64,000 nt of DNA from Ephemerocybe angulata (GCA_013368325.1 JAACJK010000060.1:248001-312000), one strand, 5' to 3'; shown: positions 31,646-42,136, counted from the first letter of the stretch. Numbers and translations are program-made. The notes: generated from the letters alone by a model not told the origin.

Positions 31646-32195
31646 TGTGGCGAAGACGCCGGCTGATGTCGGACGAGCGACGAGCAGAGAGCAGAGAGCA
31701 GAGGAGCAGAGGTCGGACGAGCGACGAGCAGCGATGCAGATACAAGAGCTGTATAGTCAAAGGTAAATAGAATACAGGGAATAGGAGCGAAGCGACTATG
31801 TACCTGTATAGTCAAAGAGATCAAGTGGGGAATAATGAACGAGTAGCTACGAGTATATATGTGTCCAGATGATCTCTAACGAAAATAGAACAATAGAATG
31901 ATCCAGAGAACAATAGAGTCCATATGAGTCGATATGACTAAAAGGCAGCGCGCGGGCAGTGCGCCTGAGAACAAAGGTGTGAACAAGGTGTGAACGTGCT
32001 GTGCACGAGAATAAGAAGCACGAACGTGCTGTGCATGAAGTGAGGGGAAGGCTCAGAAGAGCGAAGGCAGTGTGAAGGTGTGCAAGGGTGTGCAAAGGTG
32101 TGCAAGAGTGTGCAGGAATGCGCACGAATGAATGGTAAAGGAAGAAATGAAAGGAAAAGAAGAGAAAATAAGTAGGCTGACCAGTGTTCACGACA
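31646..32195 (-). repeat. 5' LTR of element 2
   Basis: 550 bp, nearly identical to the 3' LTR. The leader between it and gag is about 450 bp (31198-31645) and starts TTAGATCAAGTCCTCC on the element strand, with no obvious tRNA 3'-end primer site. Confidence 0.93.
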
Positions 32196-32327
32196 CTCTT
32201 CAAGTCCTGCGTTCCTAATCACGGGAAAGCGCTCCCGACGGCAGAGGTCCACAATCGGTTGGCGATAGGTGTCAAGATGGTCTTCGATGCGATCACGCTG
32301 AAAGTCGATCGCGTGTGGGTTCAACAG

Positions 32328-32823
32328 TGTTACGACCTGGATGATCTATTTATTCTTTTTCCTTTTCTTTTTCTTTTCTTTTCTTTTCCTCTTTCATTTC
32401 TCTACTTCTCTATTATTTACAAGACGCGTCTTGGTCACGTGACACAGCACGTGCGATCACATGCACAGGTCACCTGTTACATCACGGGACCAGCACAGCA
32501 TCAGTCAGCACCTCAGTCAGCATGACATCATATGCACAGCACTTGCACAGCTCTTCGACTCATACACAGTCATTCCTTACATAGCATTCCACAGCTTCTG
32601 CACAGTATGTACAGCCTCGTATAGCCATAGTCACGTCACGGTCACGAAGCATAGCAGTATATAACCTAGGTAGATCTCACTGTATTTCCCCAGTCTTTAG
32701 CTGGTCAATATCACGGCCTTGTCTACAAGTCTCTCGCCTTGATTCTCTTATCTCTTTTCTCTCTCTCTCGTCTTCTGTCCTAAGTTAGGGTTAGCAGCGC
32801 ACCAGACTGGTCGTTCGCTGACA
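32328..32823 (+). repeat. 5' LTR of element 3
   Basis: 496 bp with TGTTACGACC...CGCTGACA ends, containing a TTTTC-rich tract near 32350-32400. Downstream leader 32824-33389 has no gene. Confidence 0.95.
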
Positions 32824-33389
32824 ATAGCTAAAGACTTCCTTCGTCGCCGATCACCTCGATCCTCGACGCCATCACCACTCTCAACAACCATCAAACCTTG
32901 CCCGCGCCTAAGCGTGTGTTCCTTTATCTCATTTTCACATTATCCCCTTTTATCCCAAGCAACGCCCCTCTGTAGGAGGCAGCACCTTGGAGAGCGCGAG
33001 ACTTTAGGTCTTAAGCACGTAGTGTAGAAGCCCCACTGTGAGAGGCCCAGACTTCTGATCTTCCCCGTTCGTTGTGATCTTCGATAACGGGAAGCTAAGG
33101 ACCTGGTAACCGGTACTCAGAGCGATCAAGAGCTACGGCTCGGGCTTAGTTTACAAATTCCCCTTTTACCCCTTTTCTCTTGCCCAATTAGGCCCTTTGT
33201 AGTTTGTCAACGGTCACTCTAGTCTACGTAGACACATTCCGTAAGAGTCGCCATCTCGGAGATAGCAACTCGATCTCCACGACCTCAAGCAAATCGCATT
33301 GCGTAGACTGTACGGTATATCCTGCAGCCTGACGCATAGGATCGGACCGAGTATCCGCACAAGCAACCCCCTATCCCACATTGCCTATC

Positions 33390-34544
33390 ATGGCAGAAGC
33401 CCTCCAAGCCGCTATGGCCACCCTGGCATCGACTATGACCAATCTTGGAAGTATCGTCGCCTCCTTCGCAACAACCTTCGACCGAAGCACCACACAACTC
33501 TCCACTGCAGCAACCAACCTCGCTGCAGCCTCCGACGAACAGGCCGTCCTCACCCAAAGACAGACCCAACTCGCCGAGGAACTTGCCAAGCAACGAGCTA
33601 CTTCTGCGCTCAAGAAACTGAAACCCGACCCCCCGAAAGAATTCAATGGAGCTCCTGAAAGAGCAGGAGGCTTCATCGCTGAACTAGAAATGTACTACGA
33701 CATCATGGACGTCGACGACACGAAGCAACGGATCATTTTCGCCCTTTCAAAGATCAAAGGAGGAACGAACGACATGGCTAGTCACTGGGCGGACAGCCAG
33801 AGAACTTTCATCAAGAACCATGAAGCAACAGACGCCGAACCATTCTACTTCAAGAACTGGAAGCAATTCGTCATTACTTTCAACAGCCACTTCGTTATCC
33901 AAAACGTCTCGGAAGCTGCCATCGACAAGATGCGCACCCTGGTCCAAGGCAGCTCTACCTGCGAAGAGTACACCATCCTCTTCCAAGGATACTCGACCCA
34001 GGCTGGATACAACGAACCGGCCATGCTTGCCGAGTACAAACGAGGACTGAACAAGGCACTCAGGGACAAGATCTATGGACTGATCCCGATGCCCACGACC
34101 TTAGCCGAATGGGCTGAGAAAGCATGCACCTTGGACAGACAGTTCCGCCTAGCGAAAGGGGAACGGAACAACGAACAGACTACCCAAAGGAGATGGACTC
34201 CCAGGGAGAACAATCGACCCACACACTACGCCACGACCCCGGCTCGCGACCCCAACGCCATGGACATCGATCGCAATCGCTCCCCTCTCATCTGCTACAC
34301 TTGTGGGAAACCCGGTCACCGATCTGACTCCTGCAGGCAGGCTGTACCCGATGTCAGCTGTGCCTACTGCAAGGCCAAAGGACACAAGATCGCCGACTGC
34401 AAGTCCCCCAACAAGAAGCCCTTCGCCCCATTTGCCAAAGACACCACTGCCCCTCCCCAGTACACCCGCGTCAACGACTTCGACCTTTCCGCTATGCCCG
34501 AATCCGAGATTGAGGCCCTCAAAGCCAAGTTGAAGGATTTTTAA
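33390..34544 (+). CDS. gag: gag of element 3
   Basis: 384 residues from ATG 33390 (MAEALQAAMATLAST) to TAA 34542-34544. The N-terminus is a coiled-coil-like Ala/Thr/Gln-rich stretch. The capsid-like region spans about 75-250 (KPDPPKEFNGAPERAGGF, WKQFVITFNSHF, YKRGLNKALRDKIYGL). Two CCHC zinc knuckles follow: CYTCGKPGHRSDSC and CAYCKAKGHKIADC. An in-frame extension upstream to 33381 has no ATG. The gene supplies the particle protein for this element. Confidence 0.95.
   Translation: MAEALQAAMATLASTMTNLGSIVASFATTFDRSTTQLSTAATNLAAASDEQAVLTQRQTQLAEELAKQRATSALKKLKPDPPKEFNGAPERAGGFIAELEMYYDIMDVDDTKQRIIFALSKIKGGTNDMASHWADSQRTFIKNHEATDAEPFYFKNWKQFVITFNSHFVIQNVSEAAIDKMRTLVQGSSTCEEYTILFQGYSTQAGYNEPAMLAEYKRGLNKALRDKIYGLIPMPTTLAEWAEKACTLDRQFRLAKGERNNEQTTQRRWTPRENNRPTHYATTPARDPNAMDIDRNRSPLICYTCGKPGHRSDSCRQAVPDVSCAYCKAKGHKIADCKSPNKKPFAPFAKDTTAPPQYTRVNDFDLSAMPESEIEALKAKLKDF
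34535..34541 (+). other. Putative -1 frameshift site GGATTTT (element 3)
   Basis: Reads G GAT TTT TAA in the gag frame. The pol frame (GGA TTT TTA AAG GGA...) is open through this point to the pol ATG at 34577. It matches the position of the heptamer in elements 1 and 2, though GGATTTT is a less classical slippery sequence. Alternative: reinitiation at ATG 34577. Confidence 0.5.
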
Positions 34545-34576
34545 AGGGACCACTCGAACGCCCAAGCGAGCTGGTC

Positions 34577-37500
34577 ATGGACTCTCAGATTCTGATACCC
34601 GACGTAATATGCCCCATCCCCAATAAATTATATTTCGACGAAGAATCAGAGAACCAGGGCAGATTTAAAGGAAAGAAAGGAAAACCAGGAACGGCAGAAT
34701 GGGTCGCGCAGCGACTTGATGATAGCCCCGATCGAGCAGTAGGACTTCTTCTTGCATGGTCACATCACAAGAAGGTCCGAGAAGTAGGAGATGAACTCGT
34801 TGCCAAACTCCGAAAGCTCACAGACACCGAAGTAGTAGAAGCACTGAATAGCCTCGCAACTCCCAAACAATACATAAGGAGTTTAAGGACAGACAGGCAG
34901 CTTACAGCCAACATCATCGCAAGCACACGCGATGATAAGCGAAGCTTCTCTATCGAAGGTCTCATCGATTGTGGGTCTACCGGAAGTTGTATTGATGCTG
35001 CATTCGTCAAAGAAGAAGGGATCAACACGCGACAACTACCCCTTCCCATACCAGTCTATAACGCTGATGGAAGTCCAAACAACAACGGACCCATTACCGA
35101 AGTAGTGGAACTCTTCATCAAAATCAAGGACCACACGGAACGCATTGAGCTAGCTGTTTCGAACCTTGACAAGTCGAAGATCTTCCTAGGAATGGACTGG
35201 CTAGAGAAGCACAACCCCTCTATCGATTGGCAGAAGAAAGAGATCTTGTTCAACCGATGCCCGCTCGAATGCACGCCGCTCATAACTGGTGACCCTGAAT
35301 CAGACGAGATCAAATGGGAAGAGATCGAAGTTGGAGATCGACTGCTAGCCATAGATATCCAAGGAGAGATCAAGATAAGGGCTTTCCAAACCACTGCCTC
35401 TAAAATTGCCGAAACCAAACACAAGGCAACCAAAGAGCGCACATTCGAGGAAGCAGTCCCGAAATGCTATCATGGCTTCAAGGACGTCTTCTCGAAGGAA
35501 GCCTTTGATGAACTCCCCCCAAGGCGAGCATGGGATCATGCAATCGAACTCATACCCGGAGCGGAAGTGATGGACAGTCGAATTTATCCCCTGAACCCAG
35601 AAGAGCAGAAGCAACTGGACGCCTTCCTAGAAGAAAACCTCAAATCAGGAAGGATCAGACCATCGAAGTCACCGATGGGAGCACCCCTCTTCTTTGTCAA
35701 GAAGAAAGATGGTACCTTACGACCTGTCCAAGACTACAGGCGGTTGAATGAGATCACGATCACCAATCGATATCCCCTTCCGCTCATCCAAGAACTCATC
35801 GACAAGCTCCGGGGAGCACGGTACTATTCCAAGATTGACATCCGATGGGGCTTCAATAACGTCCGAATCAAAGAAGGAGACGAATGGAAAGCAGCCTTCC
35901 GCACCAACCGTGGGCTGTTTGAACCCCTCGTCATGTTCTTCGGTCTCAAGAACTCGCCCGCCACGTTCCAGACCATGATGAATGCACTCTTCAGAGATCT
36001 CATCAATGATGGACATGTTGTCATCTACATGGACGATATCCTGATCTTCACCGACACTCTGGAGGAACATCGGAAACTAGTCACCAAAGTTCTGGAAAGG
36101 CTACGTCGGTACAAGCTATTTGCCAAACCTGACAAGTGCTCCTTCGAACAAACAGAAGTTGAATACCTTGGAGTCATCGTCTCCCACAACAAGGTTCGCA
36201 TGGATCCAGAAAAGGTCAAAGCCGTCAGAGACTGGCCGGCCCCGACGTCCGTCAAAGGAGTCCAACAGTTCTTAGGATTCGCCAACTTCTACCGAAGATT
36301 CATCGAAGGGTTTGGAGGACTAGCGAGACCACTCTCGGGACTCACAGGAAAGAAGGAATGGGAGTGGGGAAAGGAGCAAGAGGAAGCCTTCAAGGAGATA
36401 AAACGGAGGATCACGACGGCACCTGTACTTACCATGCCCAACGACAAAGGGAAATTCCGAATCGAATGCGATGCATCAGATTTCGCCATCGGTGCCATCC
36501 TATCACAGCAACAGCTAGATGGGAAATGGAGACCGATTGCGTTCTTGTCGCACGCCCTTAACCCAACAGAGCGGAACTACGAGATCTACGATAAGGAACT
36601 ACTTGCTATCATGACTGCGCTATCTGAGTGGAGGCAATACCTACTTGGAGCCGAGGAAATCTTCGAGTGTCACACAGACCACAAGAACCTTAGCTACTTT
36701 AGGAAACCCCAGAAGCTCAACCGAAGACAAGCGAGATGGACCACTGAGATGCAGGACTACAACTTCACACTCCATCACCGACCTGGTAGAACCATGGCCA
36801 AGGCGGATGCCCTGTCCAGACGAGATGGCCATGACCGAGGAGAACAGGATAACGAAAACGTCACAGTCCTGAAATCTGAATGGTTCCGAGCGCTTTCCAT
36901 CGAAACAGACCAAGACATCATGCAACGGATCTTGAAGGTGTGCAGAAATAGGGACAAGTCGGTACAAAAGGCACTCTCACAGAAGGAAGATGGATGGGAA
37001 GAAACGGAAGATGGCATCATCACCTGGAAAGGGCGGATTTACGTACCAGTCGACAAGAAGCTACGGGAAGAAATCATCAGACAACACCATGATGCCCCCA
37101 CTGCTGGACACCCGGGACAGTACAAGACCCGAGAACTCATCACGCGAAACTACTGGTGGCCAAAGATCCAGGACTCAGTTCGACGATACGTAGAGGGATG
37201 TGAAGCCTGTCAAAGGACGAAACCTAAACGCACCTCCCCAGCAGCCCCATTGGTCCCAAACGAGATCCCATCCAGACCCTGGGAAATCGTCTCTATTGAT
37301 ATGATCGGCCCATTACCCGAGTCCAATGGAAGCAACGCCATACTTGTGATTGTCGACAGATTCTCCAAGAAGATCGAAGCCATACCCACAACCACCGAGC
37401 TGACATCTAAAGGAGTAGCCGAACTATACAGGGACTATGTTTTCCGACACCACGGTCTTCCCCAAAAGGTCATCAGCGATCGAGGAACCCAGTTCGTCTC

Positions 37501-38524
37501 CAACTTCATGACAGATCTACTCCTTCTTCTGGGAATAAAGCACAACCGATCCACTGCATTCCACCCACAAACCGACGGACAAACCGAGCGTATCAACCAA
37601 GAGCTTGAACAGTACCTCCGACTCTTCATCAGCGAACGACAGGATGATTGGGCAGAATGGCTCCCACTAGCAGTCTTCTCGTACAATGACAAGGTCCACT
37701 CAGCGACAGGTTACTCCCCATTCTTCCTCAACTCTGGACAACACCCTTGGAAAGGAAAGGAGGCCCGGACGCGTGTAAAGTCAGAACCTGCACAACAATT
37801 TGCCGAGCGAATGAAACAGGTACACGAGGATGCACGCTCCAGCCTCAAGGCAGCAGCTGAGAAGATGAAGGAAAACTACGACCGACATCGCCGAGATGCC
37901 ATAGACTACAGACCCGGAGACAAGGTTTACCTCGAAGGAACCAACATCTCGATCACTCGTCCTTCTCGGAAGCTCTCGGATAAACGCTATGGTCCATTCC
38001 CCATTGTCAAGAAGATCGGGCAATCTGCATACCAACTCCAACTCCCTCCAAAGTGGAAATCCATTCACCCTGTCTTTAATGAATCACTCCTTACCCCGTT
38101 CAAAAAGCCCGAATTCCCCTCTCAACAAAAGCCACCACCACCACCACCTGTTGACGAAATGGAGGAACGGTACGAAGTCGAAGCTATCCACGATTCAAAG
38201 TTCATCAGAGGGAAGCTCCATTACCTTGTCGAATGGGCTGGATACCCTGAGGAAGAACGAACATGGGAACCGGAACGGAACGTAGATAATGCAGCAGACG
38301 CCATAGCCGACTTCCACCGAAAACACCCGAGTGCACCAAGACGGATCCAACCACACCAACTCCGCTTTATCCCTTACGAGAACCTTACCGAGAACAAGAG
38401 AGCAATCTTTGACTGGACAGATGGGAAACTGAAGGAAATCCGACACTACCGAGCGAGGGGGAGAGAGGCTGAAATCGTCGAGGACGACGAAGCTAAAGGG
38501 GGGGTGATGTTACGACCTGGATGA
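34577..38524 (+). CDS. pol: pol polyprotein of element 3
   Basis: 1315 residues from ATG 34577; the frame also connects to gag through the putative slip site. Domains: aspartic protease with DCGST near residue 131; reverse transcriptase with VQDYRRLNEITI and catalytic YMDD near 483; RNase H (IECDASDFAIGA, NYEIYDKELLAI); integrase with the HHCC region (HPGQYKTRELITRNYWWP ... CEACQRTK), DDE core (IVSIDMIGPLP, ISDRGTQF, HPQTDGQTERIN); and a chromodomain near 1200-1255 (LVEWAGYPEEERTWEPE). All catalytic residues I can check are present. Elements 1/2 have YLDD where this has YMDD, and low overall identity. Confidence 0.95.
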   Translation: MDSQILIPDVICPIPNKLYFDEESENQGRFKGKKGKPGTAEWVAQRLDDSPDRAVGLLLAWSHHKKVREVGDELVAKLRKLTDTEVVEALNSLATPKQYIRSLRTDRQLTANIIASTRDDKRSFSIEGLIDCGSTGSCIDAAFVKEEGINTRQLPLPIPVYNADGSPNNNGPITEVVELFIKIKDHTERIELAVSNLDKSKIFLGMDWLEKHNPSIDWQKKEILFNRCPLECTPLITGDPESDEIKWEEIEVGDRLLAIDIQGEIKIRAFQTTASKIAETKHKATKERTFEEAVPKCYHGFKDVFSKEAFDELPPRRAWDHAIELIPGAEVMDSRIYPLNPEEQKQLDAFLEENLKSGRIRPSKSPMGAPLFFVKKKDGTLRPVQDYRRLNEITITNRYPLPLIQELIDKLRGARYYSKIDIRWGFNNVRIKEGDEWKAAFRTNRGLFEPLVMFFGLKNSPATFQTMMNALFRDLINDGHVVIYMDDILIFTDTLEEHRKLVTKVLERLRRYKLFAKPDKCSFEQTEVEYLGVIVSHNKVRMDPEKVKAVRDWPAPTSVKGVQQFLGFANFYRRFIEGFGGLARPLSGLTGKKEWEWGKEQEEAFKEIKRRITTAPVLTMPNDKGKFRIECDASDFAIGAILSQQQLDGKWRPIAFLSHALNPTERNYEIYDKELLAIMTALSEWRQYLLGAEEIFECHTDHKNLSYFRKPQKLNRRQARWTTEMQDYNFTLHHRPGRTMAKADALSRRDGHDRGEQDNENVTVLKSEWFRALSIETDQDIMQRILKVCRNRDKSVQKALSQKEDGWEETEDGIITWKGRIYVPVDKKLREEIIRQHHDAPTAGHPGQYKTRELITRNYWWPKIQDSVRRYVEGCEACQRTKPKRTSPAAPLVPNEIPSRPWEIVSIDMIGPLPESNGSNAILVIVDRFSKKIEAIPTTTELTSKGVAELYRDYVFRHHGLPQKVISDRGTQFVSNFMTDLLLLLGIKHNRSTAFHPQTDGQTERINQELEQYLRLFISERQDDWAEWLPLAVFSYNDKVHSATGYSPFFLNSGQHPWKGKEARTRVKSEPAQQFAERMKQVHEDARSSLKAAAEKMKENYDRHRRDAIDYRPGDKVYLEGTNISITRPSRKLSDKRYGPFPIVKKIGQSAYQLQLPPKWKSIHPVFNESLLTPFKKPEFPSQQKPPPPPPVDEMEERYEVEAIHDSKFIRGKLHYLVEWAGYPEEERTWEPERNVDNAADAIADFHRKHPSAPRRIQPHQLRFIPYENLTENKRAIFDWTDGKLKEIRHYRARGREAEIVEDDEAKGGVMLRPG

Positions 38525-39003
38525 TCTATTTATTCTTTTTCCTTTTCTTTTTCTTTTCTTTTCTTTTCCTCTTTCATTTCTCTACTTCTCTATTATTTAC
38601 AAGACGCGTCTTGGTCACGTGACACAGCACGTGCGATCACATGCACAGGTCACCTGTTACATCACGGGACCAGCACAGCATCAGTCAGCACCTCAGTCAG
38701 CATGACATCATATGCACAGCACTTGCACAGCTCTTCGACTCATACACAGTCATTCCTTACATAGCATTCCACAGCTTCTGCACAGTATGTACAGCCTCGT
38801 ATAGCCATAGTCACGTCACGGTCACGAAGCATAGCAGTATATAACCTAGGTAGATCTCACTGTATTTCCCCAGTCTTTAGCTGGTCAATATCACGGCCTT
38901 GTCTACAAGTCTCTCGCCTTGATTCTCTTATCTCTTTTCTCTCTCTCTCGTCTTCTGTCCTAAGTTAGGGTTAGCAGCGCACCAGACTGGTCGTTCGCTG
39001 ACA
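38508..39003 (+). repeat. 3' LTR of element 3
   Basis: 496 bp, no difference seen from the 5' LTR. The last codons of pol overlap its first bases. Confidence 0.95.
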
Positions 39004-39796
39004 AACAGCGTCACAACCCGTCCCCCCCTGTCCGTGAAAACGCGCTCATCCTGCACTTCTTCCGCCCACTCGAGGGTTGCGGCGTGGATCTGCCTTAAGC
39101 CCTGTTCAAAGAACATCGCCCCATAGACGTACTCCTCGTCCGCTTCGTAGCAGATGTCGCCGAGTACCGACTCCACGTCGCCCATGAGAGGACGGAACTG
39201 GTGTTTGAAGCGAAGCAGAGCTGCCCCAAGGGTGACTGCTTGAGTGTTGGGAGGGCATTGAATAGTGAACATTACAACGAAGGAACCCCGAGGGAGAGGT
39301 CTTGTCCGGCGCCACCGATTGCCCCTCACCCATACAAACGAAGCTGGGCTAATCGCTGCGCGGATCAGGGTTGGATAGTCGATGAGTTCCTCTTCCGGTT
39401 CCATGAGTCCCTCCTAATAAGTAATCAGAGGATATCGTAGCCAGATGACTTCGGTGCTCTCACCTTGAGCAGGTTGGTGAGGATTTCCAAGCCGGAAAAA
39501 AGACCTTGGGGAGAAAAAGCATTGACAGTGGATGCGACGAGAAAACGGTTGGCCATGGATGCTGTTACGCGCGCTGGGTTATCCATGGTGCTATGGACCG
39601 CCTGTCTCCCTATGGCAAACGAATTAAAAGGGCCCCGCTCCTTTCATGACTTGAGACACCTGAAAAGAGCGAGGTGCTGCCTTGAGCCTCAAATTTTCAA
39701 CAAAGACATGAAAAACAGTCTCACCCGGTCAGATTGTATATTGCGCGCTGGCTGTCGTACTGTCTGGAAACACCCTTGTCGGAGAAACGGAGTATA

Positions 39797-40736
39797 TTAA
39801 ATTCTAAAGTATCTAGAAGCGTCGGTAGCTCGTGTTCGTGATGTCTCGGAATGCTTTCCTTCCCCTTGAGTCGTCGACAATAACCGGCGTATAGAGAAAT
39901 CTGGATGGCATCTTAGTCTCGGGTTTTGAAGTGTGAAGCGTACCTACCTTGTGCGCCTGTCCATAGCCCCATACGACTGCGTCGTCGACCGAAGTCTCCT
40001 ACCGTTTCTGGGGAATAGCGTAACTGGATAATCCCCATAGGTATCGTGGTTCCTCGTGCCAGAAAGAGCTAGTCGCTTCACCCGCCGATATGCAGCTGCA
40101 AGCCGTCGGTCGAAGACCATGACTCCGATGGCGCAGGTATCGGACATACTGTAGCAGACGGAGATAAGATTGAACCTCTTTCCACCATGATCGTCACAGT
40201 ACGTCGCCATGAAGAGCATTATCGCCCAAGCGATAGCCAAAGATCGATAGAGAGGATCGGAAATGGCGTAGAACGTGACCGTGTACCGAGCGCCTCTGAG
40301 GTTGTTAGCCCATTCCATGTCCGATGCTGGCCTCCAGAGATAAAGAAACCGCGCCTGTTCATTAAGGTGCTCGACGGCTGACTCCGTTAGATGGCGTTGG
40401 TACATCCATGACCTTGGCTTTAGTACGGTAGGTAAGCTAACGTACATTATGAGCACAGAGCCGAGCGGGGATTGTACGCACAGTTATGATGTTTGCTAAA
40501 CGACAAAGTATTTCGTTTTGGAGATCGAGGTCGAGGAAGGCGTTCGCGATTCGCACTATGCTTCTTTGGTTTGAACTGTCGCCATGCCAATGATGGCGAT
40601 GAAGGCGCCTTCGGCTTGCGATTTCGTCAGATAGGAACAGGTGGAAGTATACGCGGTCGTCGTTAGGATCGAGGTACTCCTCGTCTGCGCTCTCCGACTC
40701 AAAAGTCGGTGAAGGTTCTCTGTCCGGTTCCGCCAT
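39797..40736 (-). CDS. Array family member B (three exons)
   Basis: Exons 40736-40482, 40417-39948 and 39911-39797 give 279 residues; intron phases are 0 then 2. Exon 1 has an acidic N-terminus (SESADEEYLDPNDD), then the family's first motif (QRSIVRIANAFLDLDLQ, ILCRLANII). Exon 2 carries the core: FLYLWRP, YTVTFYAISDPLYRSLAIAW, ICVYS-like LISVCYSMSD, GVMVFDRRLAAAYR and YPVTLFPRNG. Its closest relative is D, which shares the YRSLxxxWAxxxFM block, where other members have QPLxLAxxLLRF. Exon 3 (CHPDFSIRRLLSTTQ) is less conserved. No signal peptide, membrane helix or known domain. It is divergent to C across a 534-bp shared upstream region. Confidence 0.7.
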
Positions 40737-41270
40737 GACCTGACTGAGTCTACCTGTCGAAGTACGTGAGGAAAATTGCCAGGATGTGAAGGATGGACTG
40801 ACCCAAGACGAGGTCGAAACGGATGGATCAGCGCAAGGGAATGCAGGCTCTCGCCTTCCTCCCCCTCCTCATCCTCACTGTGCGAGCGGATAAAGGTTGG
40901 TCGGGCAAGGTGCCGCCAGCCAAGGCGATGCGCCCTCTTGTTCCAGATCGACGTTGTCTTGCATGGCTACCAAGGCCCAATAGTCGTAAAGACGATGCAG
41001 ACGTTCTACACATGCCCGCAACAACATCAATTTGGAAGCTTTGTTCGTGCTTGTGCCTCGGCATCTTGAAAGAAGGCCGTGGGGCCGGGAGCTCCCTTGG
41101 CACAGGCGCTTATTCTCGAACTTTGAACAATACTGCCTACAGTCTCCTCCTAGCGCCCCTTTCGCTCTGGGCCTGTTTCACTCTTGAAGATATGAAGACG
41201 AATTGGTAAATAACAAGAGTTCGGGAACAAGCTATACTAATTTCTTTTGCCCCCGCTGCTGATAACCACC
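40737..41270. promoter_or_regulatory. Divergent upstream region of B and C
   Basis: 534 bp between the start codons of B (minus) and C (plus). Open frames here lack family motifs or splice signals. A pyrimidine stretch (TTTCTTTTGCCCCC) lies 30 bp upstream of the C start. Confidence 0.35.
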
Positions 41271-42136
41271 ATGAACGCCGGAACAGTGGCCGCCCGTAAG
41301 AGGCTCATATCACTGGTGAACGCATGCTCTATGCTCTCAATTTCTGCAATGGCTGGCCTGCAGCAAATGGTTGCCACTGTTTCGGTGAGCCTTCTCCTGC
41401 TCGTTTAACCGCTAACGCTGATGGTCCCAAGCCTCCTGGTGCCCTAGTCGCGATTGATTTCAACTCTGTCGAGCTTCTCCTGCGACTTTTCAGGGTTACG
41501 TTTCTTTGGAGAAGGCTTCGCAAGGCCGAGATCGACGTAAGACCTGGCGCGGGATACGCCGTCCTGTTTACCGTACAATGCAAGTTCGCCCTCCAACCGT
41601 TGGCGTTGGTTGTGATACTATTGCGCTTCCGGGAGCGCTACCTCAGGGCAAATCGCTATATTCCCCTCGTCCTCGTCGACCTTACCTTCCGCTACACAGA
41701 CAACGTCCTGTACGGTGTTTTATTCTATGACCAAGGCGCCCGAAGGGCTTTCAACCATGCGTGCCATGAGTCAGTTCACGCGAAAGGCGTCGACCACTGC
41801 GCTTACCACTTCCGTGGAAGGCTTCACCCAATTTCGTGCTGGAACGTTCCTACCACCGATTTCGAGGACGGGAGTCTCCATATCCATCTGCAGAACTATC
41901 TCCCTCGCTGCCGGTATGTCATCCTATTGCTACTGATGCTGCGCGACGCTAACAAGATATGTCCCAGTTTGTTATGGGCCGGTACCGTTCCAGTCATAGT
42001 CGCATCGCATGCGGAGCCTCCTCCATTGCACGACCAGCGTATAACAGTTCGCTGTCATCGCTTACTTAGGACACATCTGAAGGCTTCTGGTACGTTGCTT
42101 CATTCCACCTTTCCTTTCCTCACTGACATTCTCTGA
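41271..42136 (+). CDS. Array family member C (three exons)
   Basis: Exons 41271-41384, 41432-41913 and 41968-42136, 254 residues. Intron phases are 0 and 2, and the introns are 47 and 54 nt. Exon 1 is short: MNAGTVAARKRLISLVNACS then MAGLQQMVATVS. Exon 2 core: VTFLWRRL, YAVLFTVQCKFALQPLALVV, LRFRERYL, LVDLTFRYTDNVLYGVLFYD, ISCWNVPTTDFEDGSLHIHL. Exon 3 is basic and His-rich (HDQRITVRCHRLLRTHLK) and the least certain part. The frame crosses the second intron by chance because it is 54 nt. Best match in the window: I and J. Function unknown. Confidence 0.72.

Larger units (their letters stand above)
25425..32195 (-). mobile_element. Ty3/gypsy chromovirus, element 2 (apparently intact)
   Basis: Same family as element 1, on the minus strand. 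LTRs 25425-25974 and 31646-32195 are both 550 bp and differ at one position that I can see (near 25795). Gag and pol frames are full length and uninterrupted, and a polypurine tract precedes the left-hand (3') LTR. It inserted into the last codons of gene A. Instead of the 5-bp duplication of element 1, the flanks share 19 bp: CTCTTCAAGTCCTGCGTTC at 25406-25424 and 32196-32214. It has what a potentially active copy needs, judged by sequence only. Confidence 0.95.
32328..39003 (+). mobile_element. Ty3/gypsy chromovirus, element 3 (young, intact)
   Basis: 6676 bp. LTRs 32328-32823 and 38508-39003 (496 bp each) look identical throughout. The 5-bp target-site duplication is AACAG (32323-32327 and 39004-39008). 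Gag and pol are both open. A polypurine tract (AAAGGGGGGGTGA) precedes the 3' LTR and overlaps the end of pol. The proteins differ markedly from those of elements 1 and 2, so it is a separate lineage. Identical LTRs indicate a very recent insertion, here into exon 2 of gene A. Confidence 0.97.
25403..39586 (-). pseudogene. Array family member A, split by elements 2 and 3
   Basis: A two-exon gene of the local paralogue family. Exon 1: 39586-39464 (MDNPARVTASMANRF ... STVNAF ... LTNLLK). After the intron (GTGAGA...TTATTAG), exon 2 begins GAG at 39413, as in G and K. Exon 2 contains SFVWVRGNRW, FTIQCPPNTQAVTLGAALL and VYGAMFFEQGL. It is cut after RGGRVVTL by element 3 (duplication AACAG). It resumes at 32322 with NPHAIDFQRDRIEDHLDTY and RRERFPVI. 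It is cut again by element 2 at its last codons (NAGLEE) and finishes at TAA 25405-25403. Removing both elements with one copy of each duplication leaves exon 2 as exactly 179 codons, against 177 in G and K. The original protein would be 220 residues. Function unknown. Confidence 0.88.

Noticed and set aside
40823..41209. Frame with a hydrophobic start (LAFLPLLILTV) between B and C
   Set aside because: The overlapping antisense frame is equally long, the rest has no secreted-protein character, and it occupies the divergent promoter space.
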